From the NCBI GenBank assembly GCA_029204045.2, contig CM055061.1:43238977-43302976 (forward strand): a DNA stretch of 64,000 nucleotides. Reading direction: 5' to 3'. The number at the start of each line of letters is the position of its first letter. Positions within the stretch are counted from its first letter, which is position 1. The notes below the pieces were generated by a model. It was not told where the DNA came from. It saw only the letters and a program-made list of their open reading frames with translations, and searched no databases. Source of the stretch: Tillandsia leiboldiana. Lineage: Eukaryota > Streptophyta > Magnoliopsida > Poales > Bromeliaceae. A program made the translations under genes and the position numbers. Of the stretch, positions 42,379 through 56,143 are shown piece after piece.

Positions 42379-45300
42379 TGTGGTGACCCGGACTTTTGTA
42401 GAAGCTTTTGCGGGTTTATCAGTGACTATAGGAAGCTCACGCAGTGTCATGGAGCTTGTAGAATTGAAATTGGATTTTTAAAATGGACCCGGCGCAAAAA
42501 TCGGATCAATTTGGCTTTTCCGGGGGCTTTCGGCAAAATTTCGGATGAGAATTTGGAAAATCGGACAGCGGATTTGGACTCAGCGCGCGAAAACGATCAA
42601 AATGGTGTATTCACTTTATTTTGGCGCAAAATTACTGTTCACGCCGGAACAGTAATTCCGGCCGCCGGAAATACTGTTCCGGCGAGCGGCGGCAGGCGGC
42701 GAGCGGCGGCGCACGGCGGAGCACAGCGGCGGAGCAGGGCCGCGGGCGGGCGCGGGCAGGCGCGCAAGCGGGCGGTCCACAGAATAGTCGTGCACCGGGT
42801 GCACGGAAGGTTGAGGTTGCCACGTGGCAGCTCCTCATTGGTCGGGCGGCGTCAAGGAGGGCGGCCTGTCTGGGACACGTGGCGACTTCTGGTTGGCCGA
42901 CACTTTCCGGAAGACCCGGCGCGTAGACCGGGGGCGTGGACCACGTGAACCGCGTGGTGACACGTGGCGTGTCCCTATTGGCGGGTGCACGCCGCCCACG
43001 TGCTCGAGGCACGTGGAACACGTGGGCGGCTGGGACACGTGGCGGCGCCCGATGGGTGGGCGCCGCTGTCCGCTGTTTGGCGGACACGTGTCGCGCCCGG
43101 GCTCTTCCGGCGCGCACAGTGTTCCCGAATTGGGCCGCACTGTAGCAGCCCAATATTTCCGGGCGCCCGATTCTTGGGACACAGTGGGAATTTTGGCATT
43201 TGTTTTCTGGGCCTATAAATACAGCTCCACTTTCCTCCCTTTCTGTTCTTTTTCCGAGCTTTAGAGAGAGAATCTGAGGGTGTGTCCTTAAGAAGACTTC
43301 TTCCTCTCTCTATCCTCCATCTCTCTAGGAAGTTTTGGAATTTTTGGAGTTGCCGACAGCAAGTCATCTGCGACGCGGTGAGCTTCGACATTTCCTCTTT
43401 CTCGGCCCATTTCCGTCGCAGTTCAGTCAGAATTTTCCTGTGCGCAAACCAGGAGGAATTTTTGGACGATTTCTTCGACTGCATGTTCCTGAGAGGTAAG
43501 GCTTCGATTTCCGTGTTGATTGTTTCGCTTTATTTTGGGTTATTGGCACGGTTCCCGAGGCATATTTTGACCCCATTTTCTGTGATGGATTTCCTGGACA
43601 GCATGAGCTTGTTGATTTTATATCTTGGCGTAGGAACATCGGATCGAGGCGTTTAAATATTTGATTTTGATCTACTCGTCGCAAGGAACATCCCCATATT
43701 TTTCTTGGATTTTTCTGAATTTCCCAAAAGTGAGAAATCACTGTTTCTCCAGAGTTAAGTGCTACAGTTTTTTTTGGAGGATCCTTTAGGGATGGTTACA
43801 TTGTAGAATTTATATCTTGACCTGCAGAACTCGGATTTGGACGTGCAGGTACTCGTTTCGAAGGTATCGACGCGAGGATCGCTGTGATATTTTTATTGGA
43901 ATTTTCTGCGCATTTTCAGTAGGTGAAATAAGGGCATCTTTGGGACTGATTTCTGTATGTGTATGTGGGGGTAGTTTTTGGGATTTATGGACTTTATGTT
44001 GTACCCAGGAGAGTTGCGGGTATTACTGGACCCCTTGGAGTAGGAGATTTGTATTTCCTGGTACTTTCAGCTGTGGGATTTGGACAGTCAGCTCTTCAGG
44101 TGGGTAGTTGTTTCTTACCTCTTACTGTGATTTACTCACTAAGTTTATTTAGAGGATTCCCCGTTTGGACTTATTGATTGATTACCATGCATGATTGAAT
44201 GATAAAAATGCGAGCCTATCATTTGAGATTAATTATGTGGATAAAGCATGTTGGAAATATTACTGGGATAATATGTTGTTGGAATATGATCTTGGAGATA
44301 TTAATAGTGATAATTAACATGCCGTGTAGCACATAGATTTTATAAAAGTTGGTTAAATGGATTAAGTATTGGGACATGATGAATATCTATGTGCGGGTAC
44401 CACTTTGAGATTTATTATGGACCATGGATTATATACATGTGTAGTTGGCTGATGATTTAGCATGATGGTTATATTTATGCGGAACTATTACTTAATACAA
44501 TGTGGAGTTACTGTTTGATACTCTTTCTTTTATCTTTCTTGAGGATGTTGCATGCTTGTTTGGACATCTAGATAGGCCACTATTTATTGCTACATACTAT
44601 TGGGATTTGACTTAGGAAAACCATGATGTTTTTCTTTCTCCTTCTCATTTTGACTTTTGATTCATATTGCTCGGGTTCGAGCAGGGGTTTGGGATAGTGT
44701 AGTCGGACCTTGGAGTCTGGGACAGGTCGTACTTGATTGTGGACTTGTGGGGTATTGCGGTAACCGCGGACATTAGGCGGTGACCGGATTGTTTACTTTG
44801 CATCAGATTGGGGTTTTCTTTAGTGGAGGGGTTTTCACTTTGATCATAGTCATGATCCAGTCCTGCTTTTATGATACTTATGACATGGTTACTTTCCTCG
44901 TGTGGGTAGCTCCCCTCGAGTGCCACTTCGAAGCGTGCGGGGGTACCAAGTGGGTACCGGACGGCATTGACTCATTGCTATCACTTTGGTGCGGATCAGG
45001 TTGCACGATGATGATAGCGGCAGCAGGCCGGTACCAGTTTTTACTGGTGGCTAGATTGGGTTTATTTGGACAGATGCGGTTACTGATGCATATTACAGTC
45101 ATCCATTTTGGCACTGCATTTAGAGGCATACTAGTGGTAGTTCCTTTTTATTTGTAGTCTTATAGCTTACCACTTTCTTCATTCTTTGCCTCTGGTAGAC
45201 TTAGTGGGTACGTCGGAGTTTGAGGCTTTACCACAGGGGGAGGTCTACTGGTTTACTAGTGGTTCTCACCCCCAATGTTGTTTTTCTCTCTTTCTTTTTT

Positions 45301-45696
45301 TGTTTTGCAGAGCCTTCTGCGAGAGCTGCTGGGCCATCGGCAGCGGATCGACGGGTGAGGGGATCGCTGAGTAGATAGATCTCGGTGAGCTGTGAGTTGC
45401 TATTAGACAGATATTGTACCCTTTTACTCAGACTGTAGTAGTTCACTTTATTTTTTGTGGTCTGGCTGGCCAGCTGGGTGTATTATTTTGGTGAGCTGGG
45501 AGTTTATGTATTTTTACAGTTTTTATTTCTTTTCAGTCTGAGAATATGTAGTGTCTTAGTTCAGCTCTGTATTATGCTCTTTTTTTGTACATTTATATCT
45601 GAGCAGGTTACCGACGCTTCGTGTACATGGAAAATTCCGTGTGCATGGCGGATATGTTGGCGAGCAGGGTTCGGGTTTCCACCCGGCGGCGTGACA
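42379..45696 (+). repeat. 3' LTR of E1
   Basis: TGTGGTGACCCGGAC to GGCGTGACA, 3318 bp. Up to about 44250 it matches the E2 3' LTR closely. From about 44250 to the gap it shows many single-base deletions, several in homopolymers, as in poorly polished contig ends. Confidence 0.92.
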
Positions 45697-47004
45697 AAAT
45701 TGTCAATCNNNNNNNNNNNNNNNNNNNNNNNNNNNNNNNNNNNNNNNNNNNNNNNNNNNNNNNNNNNNNNNNNNNNNNNNNNNNNNNNNNNNNNNNNNNN
45801 NNNNNNNNATCATTCAAGAAGAAAGTATTCAAGAGGATCAGGTATGTTTAACTAAATAATTGTGGTGATCCGAATACTTTCTTATAGTGTAGAAACACTT
45901 GGATGAATTAATTGCATAAAAATCAAAAACTGGACATGGGGACATGTTCAGGATCCGGATCAGAGCTTGCAATCCGGATCCCGAAGGGTACTTGTTCATT
46001 GGCAATTTCAATCCGGATCCAGGCAATTCCGATCCGGATCCCGATCATGGACTTTGCTGAATTGCATGAACGATCCGGATCGGACCTTGCAATCCGGATC
46101 CCGAACCCTTGGTTTTCTGGAATCGTCAATCTCGTTACGACGATCCGGATCGCAGTAAATCCGATCCGGATCGCCGTCCTGAAAATTTCCAGATAAGGTA
46201 TGTTTTGTTCTTATCTCTTTCCAAAGGTTTCTAAACTATAAATAGACATTTAGGGTTTCTCAAAAAAAGGGGGGAGCACGGCCGATATTTTATAAACACT
46301 TGAGAGCAACCTAGAGGCTAGGTTTTTATCGTTCTTCTTTATAGCCTCTTTTAGGTCAATTCGACGGTTCTTTCAAGAACTATCTTTTGTCGAATTGATC
46401 TAATCTTTGCTTAGAGATTTTTCTATGGTTCTTCATTGATAATCTAAGCAAAGGATCACCATCGAAGTCAATATTCTTATCGACTGAGTTTGCGTCGTGG
46501 ATTCGACGTGGCATCGTGGATTTCGGTGTGCTAAAGGCGTTTCGTGGATTCGAAACGTGTGCTCGTGGATTCGAGTGGCGTTCGTGGATTCGAACGTGTG
46601 CAGTGGACGTGCAAACGGTGGAGCGCGAGGTCCAAGAAATTGAAGGAGGGGTTAAATCCGTGGAGACGGTAATCACCTTGTTATTCTTCTTTTCTTAGGG
46701 ATTGTTATTGCGTGGATATCCAACCGGTCAGCGCAAGGTCCGAAGAAGCTGAAGGAGGGGTTGAGTCCGTGGAGTCGGTAATCACCTTGTTATTCTTCTA
46801 TTCTTAGTGGATTGTTATTGCGTGTTGGTCCCGTGGTTTCTCCTGGATTGGAGTTTCCACGTATATCTCGGTGTGCTGTTTTTATTTTCCGATTGGTTTT
46901 TATTTTGCACTGAGATTTGGTTTTTTAAGTATACACCTATCCACCCCCCCTCTAGTTGTTTGATAGTACCTATTTAGATCCTTGTGGATCCTAAAAAACC
47001 TACA
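45697..47004 (+). repeat. B LTR 2, right piece (contains the assembly gap)
   Basis: Resumes with AAATTGTCAATC, then 100 N, then continues from the ATC...AAGAAGAAAG region to CCTACA, followed by a PBS. Relative to LTR 1, about 98 bp are missing at the gap. Its substitutions agree partly with LTR 1 (CCTATCCACC, CAGTAAATCC) and partly with LTR 3 (CGGTGTGCTG, TTGATAATC). Confidence 0.85.
45709..45808. other. Assembly gap (100 N)
   Basis: Exactly 100 N, the usual placeholder for a scaffold join of unknown size. Any reading frame spanning it is meaningless. Confidence 0.98.
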
Positions 47005-47039
47005 ATTGGTATCAGAGCAGGTTTTAGGTTATATCTATC

Positions 47040-48995
47040 ATGATGGGTGAAAGTGGTAATATTTATAGACCTCCTCTTTTTGATGGGACTAATTATGCTT
47101 ATTGGAAAGTGCGGATGAGAGCTTTTCTCATCGCAATTGATAGCGAGTATGGCAATCCGTGGATTCGATTGGGTGCATCCTGTTGAGGAAGTAGGAATTC
47201 TACTACCCCAAAAACCTCACTGCTAGATGGTCCAAAGAGGAATTTGAAAGATCTTCTTACAATGGGAAAGGTATGAACGCTTTATTTAATTCTCTTTCCT
47301 CGACTGAGTTCACAAGAATTTCCGCGTGTGAAACCGCGAAGGAAATTTGGGATATTCTCAAAATTACACATGAGGGTACTAATCTTGTAAAAATTCAAAA
47401 GCTCCAGATGCTTACAAGTCAATTTGACTCTATTCATATGGAAGAGCATGAATTGTTACAGATTATTACACCAGACTTCAAGATGTGATCAATACTTGTG
47501 CTAATTTAGGAGAAAAAATTTCGGAGTCGAGAATTGTAAGAAAGATACTTCGGACTCTTCCGGAACGGTTTAGGGCAAAAGTTACCGCCATTGAAACCGT
47601 TAGTCATCCGGGATGAGTTGAGAGTAGAGGAATTAGTAGGTGCTTTGCAAACTTATGAAATGACTTTTCCTACTAATCAAGTTTCTTCCAAGTCTTCTTC
47701 TAAGCTTACAGGTATTGCATTCAAATCAACAAAGGAAGAAGATAGCGAATCAAGTTCCGACGATGAAATCTCTTTTGCCGATTTTGAAGAACAATTGCGC
47801 GGATCGTAAAGAAATTTCGTCGGAAGTTTTGGAAGAATCGAACCAATGGATATTCATCCACGAAACCATCTAAAGGATCATCGGGTTCTAATCCTCTAAT
47901 CTCAAAGGCGTTGCAAAACCTTCTAAAGAAAAAGAAAAAGATGATTTCGAAGGGGAAATCTAATGCTATCGATGCAAAGGCTACGACCATTTTCAACGGA
48001 TTGTCCTTCTAAGAAATCATACAAAAGAAGGCTTTGCAAGCGAAAACTTGGGACGATTCTACTTCTAATGAATCGACCTCAAGTAAAGAGGAAAAAGTTG
48101 TTGCTTTTCATGCCTCTCAAATTCCCTCTTCTAATTTGTGTTTATCATCTTTAGTCACTGACTCTGCTCCTTTGATTTTGTATGAACATCAACATCCGGC
48201 GGAGAGTCATCAAGTGAGGGGGAGTCGGACGAAGAAGAACTCGTTGAGGCATATCAACAACTTCTGTGGAATCTAAGAAGATGGCCAAGCATATCAAGAA
48301 GTTGAGAAAGCAACGACTTGAGATTCAAAACCGAGAATCATGCTTTAAAGATCAAACTTCATGATCTCGAGGAGGAACGAGAGCTTTTATTGGATAATAA
48401 TAAAATCCTCCAGGAAAAGATAAATCAGTCGGAAACGATCGTTAATTCCCATATTAACAAGATTGATTTTCTAGAAAAACAGTTTGAGGAGATTCATGTC
48501 ACACAACCAAGTTTTGACAAGCAAGTTCATGAACTCAAATTCGACATACAAAGGCTTTCAACCGGTTCCAAGAAACTAGATTGTATGACCGGATTAGGTC
48601 AAACAACCAAAGTTGGTTTGGGTTTTAAGAAGGATCAAACTGTGCATGCTTCAAGTTCCACATTCAAATTGAAAGGAAGAACGTGTCACTTATGTGGACT
48701 TGAAGGACATTTGGTGAAGAATTGCCCGAAAAAGAGAAAGAAGAGTCTTTCGGCAACTTCATCTACGGAGCAAACTCAACGGAATCAAAAGACACATCAA
48801 GTCAAAGGAGTTCACTCAACCCACCAAAGGTCCGAGCCACAACATCAATCATACAAGTGGATCACTGCGAGGCAAAGACCTAAGGTGGATCAACAGTCAA
48901 AGCTATCATCTCCCAACCACAATGAATCAAGACAACCAAAAATCCAGCGATTTTGGATTCGGAAAGGTGATATCATTCCTTGTCTTAAGTTCTAA
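47040..48995 (+). pseudogene. gag of element B, unit 2, frameshifted
   Basis: Same gene as 33255-35216 with the same TAA before the first CCHC knuckle (near 47962), but with about a dozen extra one-base indels (for example near 47142, 47162, 47456, 47611, 47800, 48185, 48266, 48331 and 48504). Apart from these indels only a few substitutions separate the two copies. The indel-heavy pattern, densest next to the gap, looks like residual read error rather than natural decay. Confidence 0.85.
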
Positions 48996-50591
48996 ATAGC
49001 TTATGACTGTATGTAATGCTTGATTGGTTTTCCCTTCATATCTTTCTTAATCTTTGCATTACATGTTTGTCAATGCTCTTCGTTTTTATACTTTGTTTTT
49101 GAACAAAAGGGTTTTTACTGAACAAGTGCATTGAATAAAAAGGGCTTCACGTTTATTCACTCCAAATTAATTTTATTTGGATTATCAACTTTACTCCATA
49201 ATCATAATCTTGAAGATACTTCATTATAGGAGTTTAGATATTATAAGCATCAAATTTTAGAAATCATGTGTGATCTTTAGATGCTTAATCTATCTCGGTT
49301 GTGTGAATTCATTGTGATAAACGTGAGACAACCGATAGACTAAAATTTGGGATTTAATTCTTTCACGTAAGAGATTGCATTCTTACAAGGGTATTGGAAT
49401 GATTTGCAAAAGATGTGGAAAGAGTTACATCCGAAAGGAGTGTGAAAACTACCACCACATGTTGGAAAGAGCTGCCACCCCCGGTCGTCCGGTCTGTGTG
49501 TGAAGCTACCACATGTTTTGATGCTTGAAAATATTTCTTGAAATTTTTAGTTGAAGCATTTGGAGATTTATATGCAAAGTTCTTATATTTGAACAATCTC
49601 CTGGTTGGTATAAGGTGGGATAGTTGAAAGATGCTCAAAGAGCCACCCTTAGGTATTTTAGTGCTTATCTCAAATTTGAAAGGGTAAGAAATCAAATTGA
49701 TGTCATTTGGAAATCTCTGTAAGTCATCTTTGTACATCCGTTACATCTTGATAGACTTTGGATCTCAAGATTATTTTTGATGACTTGTGTTTGATGAATA
49801 TAACATGAAAAAACGGTTATATGTTTAACCTTTATTTTTCATGATTTCGGAGTAAATCTTTTAATTTTTGTAAAATTAATTGGATTGAATGACATCTATG
49901 TGATCTCATATTATTTTCAAGCACTTAAATTGATTTCTTGATGGAATACAAATCGGTATTTGAAAAGATTATAAATCTGGATTTGTTTCAAGAAAATTAT
50001 GTGATTTTTGCTTTCTGGTACAGGTACGCAATCTGCATTTTTGTTATATACCGGAACTGAGCTTTTATCTCTCTTTCTCTATGAACTAATGCTGTTAGTG
50101 ATTTCCTTTTGTCTAGTATGTTCACTGTTTGACAAATTTGTGACAAAAAGGGGGGAGAACAGAAATTAATGATCGATCACAAAGCGGGAGAACATAAATG
50201 CTCAAGACAGGGGGAGAACATGGAGAACATGGAGAACATGTTAGAGATGCTCATGATAGGGGGAGATAAAGAAAGGACTGAAAGAGCCGAAAAACAAAAG
50301 AACCAAAGGACGAATCAAATGTAGGATTCTAATTTCTAACGACTAACGTTTGATATTGTTTGGAGTTTTGTTTTGCAGGAATTACATCACGTTAAGACTC
50401 CAAGTCCTAAGTCATAGAGTATGTTCTAGGACTGTTTGGTTCAAATGTAATTTTGTATTTATTGGATCTTTCACGCAAAGAAAATCAATGTTTTGGTTAT
50501 AACATGAATTTCGACTTTTGGTTTAAGATGAGTGACTTGAGCGCTTTTATGTATTTTTGGGTTTTGTCACGAAATTGCCAAAGGGGGAGAT
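48996..50591 (+). other. 3' non-coding region of B unit 2 with polypurine tracts
   Basis: Copy of 35217-36819: AT-rich, no coding signal, the same series of GGGGGAGA tracts (about 50145-50275) and the final AAAGGGGGAGAT (50580-50591). Confidence 0.8.
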
Positions 50592-50668
50592 TGTTACGGC
50601 ATTTTGGTGTTGGCACATTTCGTGAGTCAAGTCAGTGAGTTGAGTCGGAGTCTTAAAGGGATCAAATT
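50592..50668 (+). repeat. B LTR 3, left piece
   Basis: 77 bp before E2, ending AAATT (50664-50668) as at 36892-36896. Confidence 0.9.
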
Positions 50669-53600
50669 TGTGGTGTCCCCGGACTTTTGTAGAAGCTTTT
50701 GCGGGTTTATCAGTGACTATAGGAAGCTCACGCAGTGTCATGGAGCTTGTAGAATTGAAATTGGATTTTTAAAATGGACCCGGCGCAAAAATCGGATCAA
50801 TTTGGCTTTTCCATGGGGCTTTCGGCAAAATTTCGGATGAGAATTTGGAAAATCGGACAGCGGATTTGGACTCAGCGCGCGAAAACGATCAAAATGGTGT
50901 ATTCACTTTATTTTCGGCGCAAAATTACTGTTCACGCCGGAACAGTAATTCCGGCCGCCGGAAATACTGTTCCGGCGACCGGCGGCAGGCGGCGAGTGGC
51001 GGCGCACGGCGGAGCAGGCCGCGGGCGGGCGCGGGCAGGCGCGCAAGCGGGCGGTCCACAGAATAGTCGTGCACCGGGTGCACGGAAGGTTGAGGTTGCA
51101 CGTGGCAGCTCCTCATTGGTCGGGCGGCGTCAAGGAGGGCGGCCTGTCTGGGACACGTGGCGACTTCTGGTTGGCCGACACTTTCCGGAAGACCCGGCGT
51201 GTAGACCGGGGGCGTGGACCACGTGAACCGCGTGGTGACACGTGGCGTGTCCCTATTGGCGGGTGCACGCCGCCCACGTGCTCGAGGCACGTGGAACACG
51301 TGGGCGGCTGGGACACGTGGCGGCGCCCGATGGGTGGGCGCCGCTGTCCGCTGTTTGGCGGACACGTGTCGCGCCCGGGCTCTTCCGGGCGCGCACAGTG
51401 TTCCCGAATTGGGCCGCACTGTAGCAGCCCAATATTTCCGGGCGCCCGATTCTTGGGACACAGTGGGAATTTTGGCATTTGTTTTCTGGGCCTATAAATA
51501 CAGCTCCACTTTCCTCCCTTTCTGTTCTTTTTCCGAGCTTTAGAGAGAGAATCTGAGGGTGTGTCCTTAAGAAGACTTCTTCCTCTCTCTATCCTCCATC
51601 TCTCTAGGAAGTTTTGGAATTTTTGGAGTTGCCGACAGCGAGTCATCTGCGACGCGGTGCGCTTCGACGTTCCTCTTTCTCGGCCCATTTCCGTCGCAGT
51701 TCAGTCAGAATTTTCCTGTGCGCAAACCAGGAGGAATTTTGGACGATTTCTTCGACTGCATGTTCCTGAGAGGTAAGGCTTCGATTTCCGTGTTGATTGT
51801 TTCGCTTTATTTGGGTTCTTGGCACGGTTCCCGAGGCATCTTTTGACCCCATTTTCTGTGATGGATTTCCTGGACAGCATGATCTTGTTGATTTTATATC
51901 TTGGCGTAGGAACATCGGATCGAGGCGTTTAAAGAGTTGATTTTGATCTACACGTCGCAAGGAACATCCCCATATTTTTCTTGTATTTTTCTGAATTTCC
52001 CAAAAGTGAGAAATCACTGTTTCTCCAGACTTAAGTGCTACAGTTTTTTTTGGAGGATCCTTTAGGGATGGTTACCTTGTAGAATTTATATCTTGACCTG
52101 CAGAACTCGGATTTGGACGTGCAGGTACTCGTTTCGAAGGTATCGACGCGTGGATCGCTGTGATCTTTTTATTGGAATTTTCTGGGCATTTTCAGCAGGT
52201 GAAATAAGGGCATCTTTGGGACTGATTTCTGTATGTGTATGTGGGGGTAGTTTTTGGGATTTATGGACTTTATGTTGTACCCAGGAGAGTTGCGGGAATT
52301 ACTGGACCCCTTGGAGTAGGAGATTTGTATTTCCTGGTACTTTCAGCTGTGGGATTTGGACAGTCAGCTCTTCAGGTGGGTAGTTGTTGCTTACCTCTTA
52401 CTGTGATTTACTCACTAAGTTTATTTAGAGGATTCCCCGTTTGGACTTATTGATTGATTACCATGCATGATTGAATGATAAAAATGCGAGCCTATCATTT
52501 GAGATTAATTATGTGGATAAAGCATGTTGGAAATATTACTGGGATATATTGTTGTTGGAATATGATCTTGGAGATATTTAATAGTGATAATTAACATGCC
52601 GTGTAGCACATAGATTTTATAAAAGTTGGTTAAATGGATTAAGTATTGGGACATGATGACATATCTATGTGCGGGTACCACTTTGAGATTTATTATGGAC
52701 CATGGATTATATACATATGTAGTTGGCTGATGATTTTAGCATGATGGTTATATTTATGCGGAACTATTACTTAATACACATGTGGAGTTACTGTTTGATA
52801 CTCTTTCTTTTATCTTTCTTGAGGACTGTGCATGCTTATTTGGACATCTAGATAGGCCACTATTTATTGCTACACTATCATATTGGGATTTGACTTAGGA
52901 GAAACCATGATTGTTTTTCTTTCTCCTTCTCATTTTGACTTTTGATTCATATTGCTCGGGTTCGAGCAGGGGTTTGGGATAGTGTAGTCGGGACCTTGGA
53001 GTCTGGGACAGGTCGTACTTGATTGTGGACTTGTGGGGTATTGCGGTAACCGCGGACATTAGGCGGTTGACCGGATGTTTACCTTTGCATCAGATTGGGG
53101 TTTCTTAGTGGAGGGGTTTTCCACTTTGATCATAGTCATGATCCAGTCCTGCTTTTATGATACTTATGACATGGTTACTTTCCTCGTGTGGGTAGCTCCC
53201 CTCGAGTGCCACTTCGAAGCGTGCGGGGTACCAAGTGGGTACCGGACGGCATTGACTCATTGCTATCACTTTGGTGCGGATCAGGTTGCACGATGATGAT
53301 AGCTGGCAGCAGGCGGTACCAGTTTTTACTGGTGGCTAGATTGGGTTTATTTGGACAGATGCGGTTACTGATGCATACTTACAGTCATTCATTTTGGCAC
53401 TGCATTTAGAGGCATACTTGTGGTAGTTCCTTTTTATTTGTAGTCTTATAGCTTACCACTTTCTTCATTCTTTGCCTCTGGTAGACTTAGTGGGTACGTC
53501 GGAGTTTGAGGCTTTACCCACAGGGGGAGGCTACTGGTTTACTAGTGGTTCTCACCCCCACTGTTGTTTTTCTCTCTTTCTTTTCCTTGTTTTGCAGAGC

Positions 53601-53991
53601 CTTCTGCGGGAGCTGCTGGGCCATCGGCAGCGGATCGAGGTGAGGGGATCGCTGAGTAGATAGATCTCCGGTGAGGCTGTGAGTTGCTATTAGACAGATA
53701 TTGTACCCTTTTACTCAGACTGTAGTAGTTCACTTTTATTTTTTGTGGTCTGCCTTTGGCCAGCTGGGTGTATTATTTTGGTGAGCTGGGAGTTTATTGT
53801 GTTTTTACAGTTTTTATTTCTTTTCCAGTCTGAGATATTATGTAGTTCTTTAGTTCAGCTCTGTATTATGCTCTTTTTTTTGTACATTTATATCTGAGCA
53901 GGTTACCGACGCTTCGTGTACATGGAAAATTCCGTGTGCATGGCGGATCTGTTGGCGAGCCCGGGTTCTGGTTTCCACCCGGGGCGTGACA
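50669..53991 (+). repeat. 5' LTR of E2
   Basis: Matches 36897-40225 except for one-base indels (for example TTGCACGTGG near 51097 and GGATATATTG near 52546). TATA at 51493-51500. Confidence 0.9.
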
Positions 53992-54283
53992 GATTAAGTT
54001 GGTATCAGAGCTTAGGGATAGGTCAGTTGGGACTTAGAAAACCCTAGGCTTATGTTGGACCCTAGGATGATAGGGCGTGAGAGACGTGATGTTGTTGGCG
54101 AAAGTCGGTGATTGGGTTATTTGACTCTTCCGATGAGGGAAGAGGGATTGACATATCTTGTTTCTGTGAACGGTTATGTTGGCTGCAGACAACATAAAGC
54201 TACAGAAATAGGGGGATGTCTTTGACTTTCGCTAGATTGGGTCGTGCGTGGTTACGTCCTGACTTGTGTTTTCTGTTGGCAGG

Positions 54284-55683
54284 ATGCCTCCCCGACGTCG
54301 GATTACTACTCGGGGTACCCTTACACCCCCTGAGGAGCCGGAGCAGACCGGATCTTCGGAGTTGAGTGAGCTGAGGGCCATGGTGGCCCAATTGGCGGAG
54401 CATACCCATCGGCAGGAGCAAAGGATTGACCAGCTTGTAGCCCAGAGAGAGGCGGCGCCGTCCCCGACTGTTTTGGAGGCCCCTGTATCACCTGTACACT
54501 TCGTGTGCCGACGGCGCCATCATCGAGTAGTGGGGCTCGAGGAGCGGCCCAGCCTTTGACCCCTTCTCAGGAGGAGTATATCGCGGAGAAGCTCACCAAG
54601 TTATGCCAGTATGGACCGCCTAGATTCTCGGGGCAGAACGCGCGACCGTGGGATTCGGAGGCTTGGTTATCTTCGATGGAGAAGCTGTTTAGGGATTTCT
54701 TCATCGACCCGAAGTACAGAGCGCACATGGCAGTGCATTGTCTCGAGGGGGATGCTGACGCATGGTGGCGTCGGGTGGAGCCAGCGGAGTTCCAGACCAC
54801 ACGACAGCTGCCCTGGTCCGAGTTTCGGCGTATGCTACTTGGAACGTACTTTTCTGGGAGCGTGAAACGGAAGCTGGAGGACGACTTGAAGAATATCCAG
54901 CAGGGAGACAAATCGGTGCAGGAGTACTACCAGGAGTTTATGCAGTTGCTTAACTACGTGCCTTTCGTTGCCCGTGATGGACCGCATGAGGTCGAGTTGT
55001 TCGAGTCTGGTCTTCGACCTGAGATCTATACCCTGGTGCACGCTCGGAGGCTACAGACCCTTGGTGAAGCCGTTGAGCAGGCACTGTGGGTGGAGCAGGG
55101 CAACACGAAGATTGCCAAGAGGAGCGGGTCGGTCGCACAGAGTTCTGAGAGGAAGCGACCAGCACCTGATGATGGAGGACAGGCTAGTTCTTGGAGACCG
55201 CCACGACCGTCGCGGCCTCAGTCTCATGGCCAGGGGCATTCTGAGCAACAAGAGTCTGGTGGACCCCAGAAGCAGCAACAGCAGCAGCCGCAGCAGCAGC
55301 CACGACGTCGTGACAGATGTATTTTCTGTGGAGAACCTCATCTGTCTCACACCTGTGATCTGAGGTGGGGTCGTTGTTATAAGTGTGGACAGTCAGGCCA
55401 CGTTCGAGCTTCATGCCCCCTATCGACTTCCACGGCACCATCTTCAGCCTCGGCTCCTAGTGCATTTCGACAGAGGACGTCAGCTCAGCAGTCTTTTGCT
55501 CCAGTGAGCAGGTCACCTCCCTTCCACTCTTCTGATCACTGGCCACCGGCTCAGAGCGGTCGGGTATATGCCGCTCAGGTGGAGGACTTTACAGCAGCCG
55601 ATTATGTGGTGACAGGTATTATTTTACCTTCTGTCATTAGATTTTGCATTGTATTGCATTTGAGCATCCTAGTCATTTGTTAG
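54284..55683 (+). pseudogene. Gag of E2, one-base frameshift
   Basis: Identical in layout to the E1 Gag, but one C is missing near 54496 (CCTGTACACTTC versus CCTGTACCACTTC), shifting the frame at about residue 71, in the linker before the Retrotrans_gag core. The remaining codons, including both zinc-binding motifs, match E1. Given the neighbouring indels this may be a sequence error. Confidence 0.85.
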
Positions 55684-56143
55684 GAGTATATTTGCATCAT
55701 TGCCTGGGTTAGGGGTAGGATGGTTACCACGTGCACGGGAGGTTCAGATTCCCGATCATATTTTGCACATGGAGGAGTGTCATTGGTCCTACCCGGTGTA
55801 GATTGAGTCCTAGATTTTACCAGCAGACCAGATGGCTGCGAGACATGAATAGGATGCTCGGGATGGATGGGCAGGCTCGGTACTTCACAACAATCGATTG
55901 TGCCGCGAGGATATTGACCAGGAGGTGTTCGTGTACCAGGAGGTGTTCGTGTACTAGGGATGCTAGAAGAGATATGGTGGCTCGAGCTTGAGGTTTGCTT
56001 CATGTTTTTGAAGGAGCTTGCAGACAGTTTTGGGGGCTGGAGTCGGAGATGACGGACACCTACCCCTACTTATGTGAGGCATCGGACTATGGGATGCTGT
56101 TTAGTTTTGTTTCGAGGACGAAACTCTTTTTAGTGGGGGAGGA
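55684..56143 (+). other. E2 post-gag remnant and polypurine tract
   Basis: Same as 41919-42378, including the 18-bp duplication and the tract GTGGGGGAGGA. Confidence 0.8.

Larger units (their letters stand above)
36897..45696 (+). mobile_element. Element E1: gag-only Ty3/gypsy (Tekay/Del-like) retrotransposon
   Basis: 8.8 kb with perfect AAATT duplications. 5' LTR 36897-40225, PBS 40234-40245, leader, gag 40518-41918, short remnant without pol, purine tract, 3' LTR 42379-45696. The Gag-type chromovirus N-terminus (MPPRRR), a double zinc knuckle, and FVSRTKLFL with TTCGAGGACGAAAC just before the purine tract all fit Tekay/Del-like elements. Gag ends where protease would start. It matches the structure described as terminal-repeat elements with only a GAG domain and would need pol in trans. 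Confidence 0.92.

Noticed and set aside
45457..45855. Frames spanning the N block
   Set aside because: They run through 100 N bases and have no meaning.
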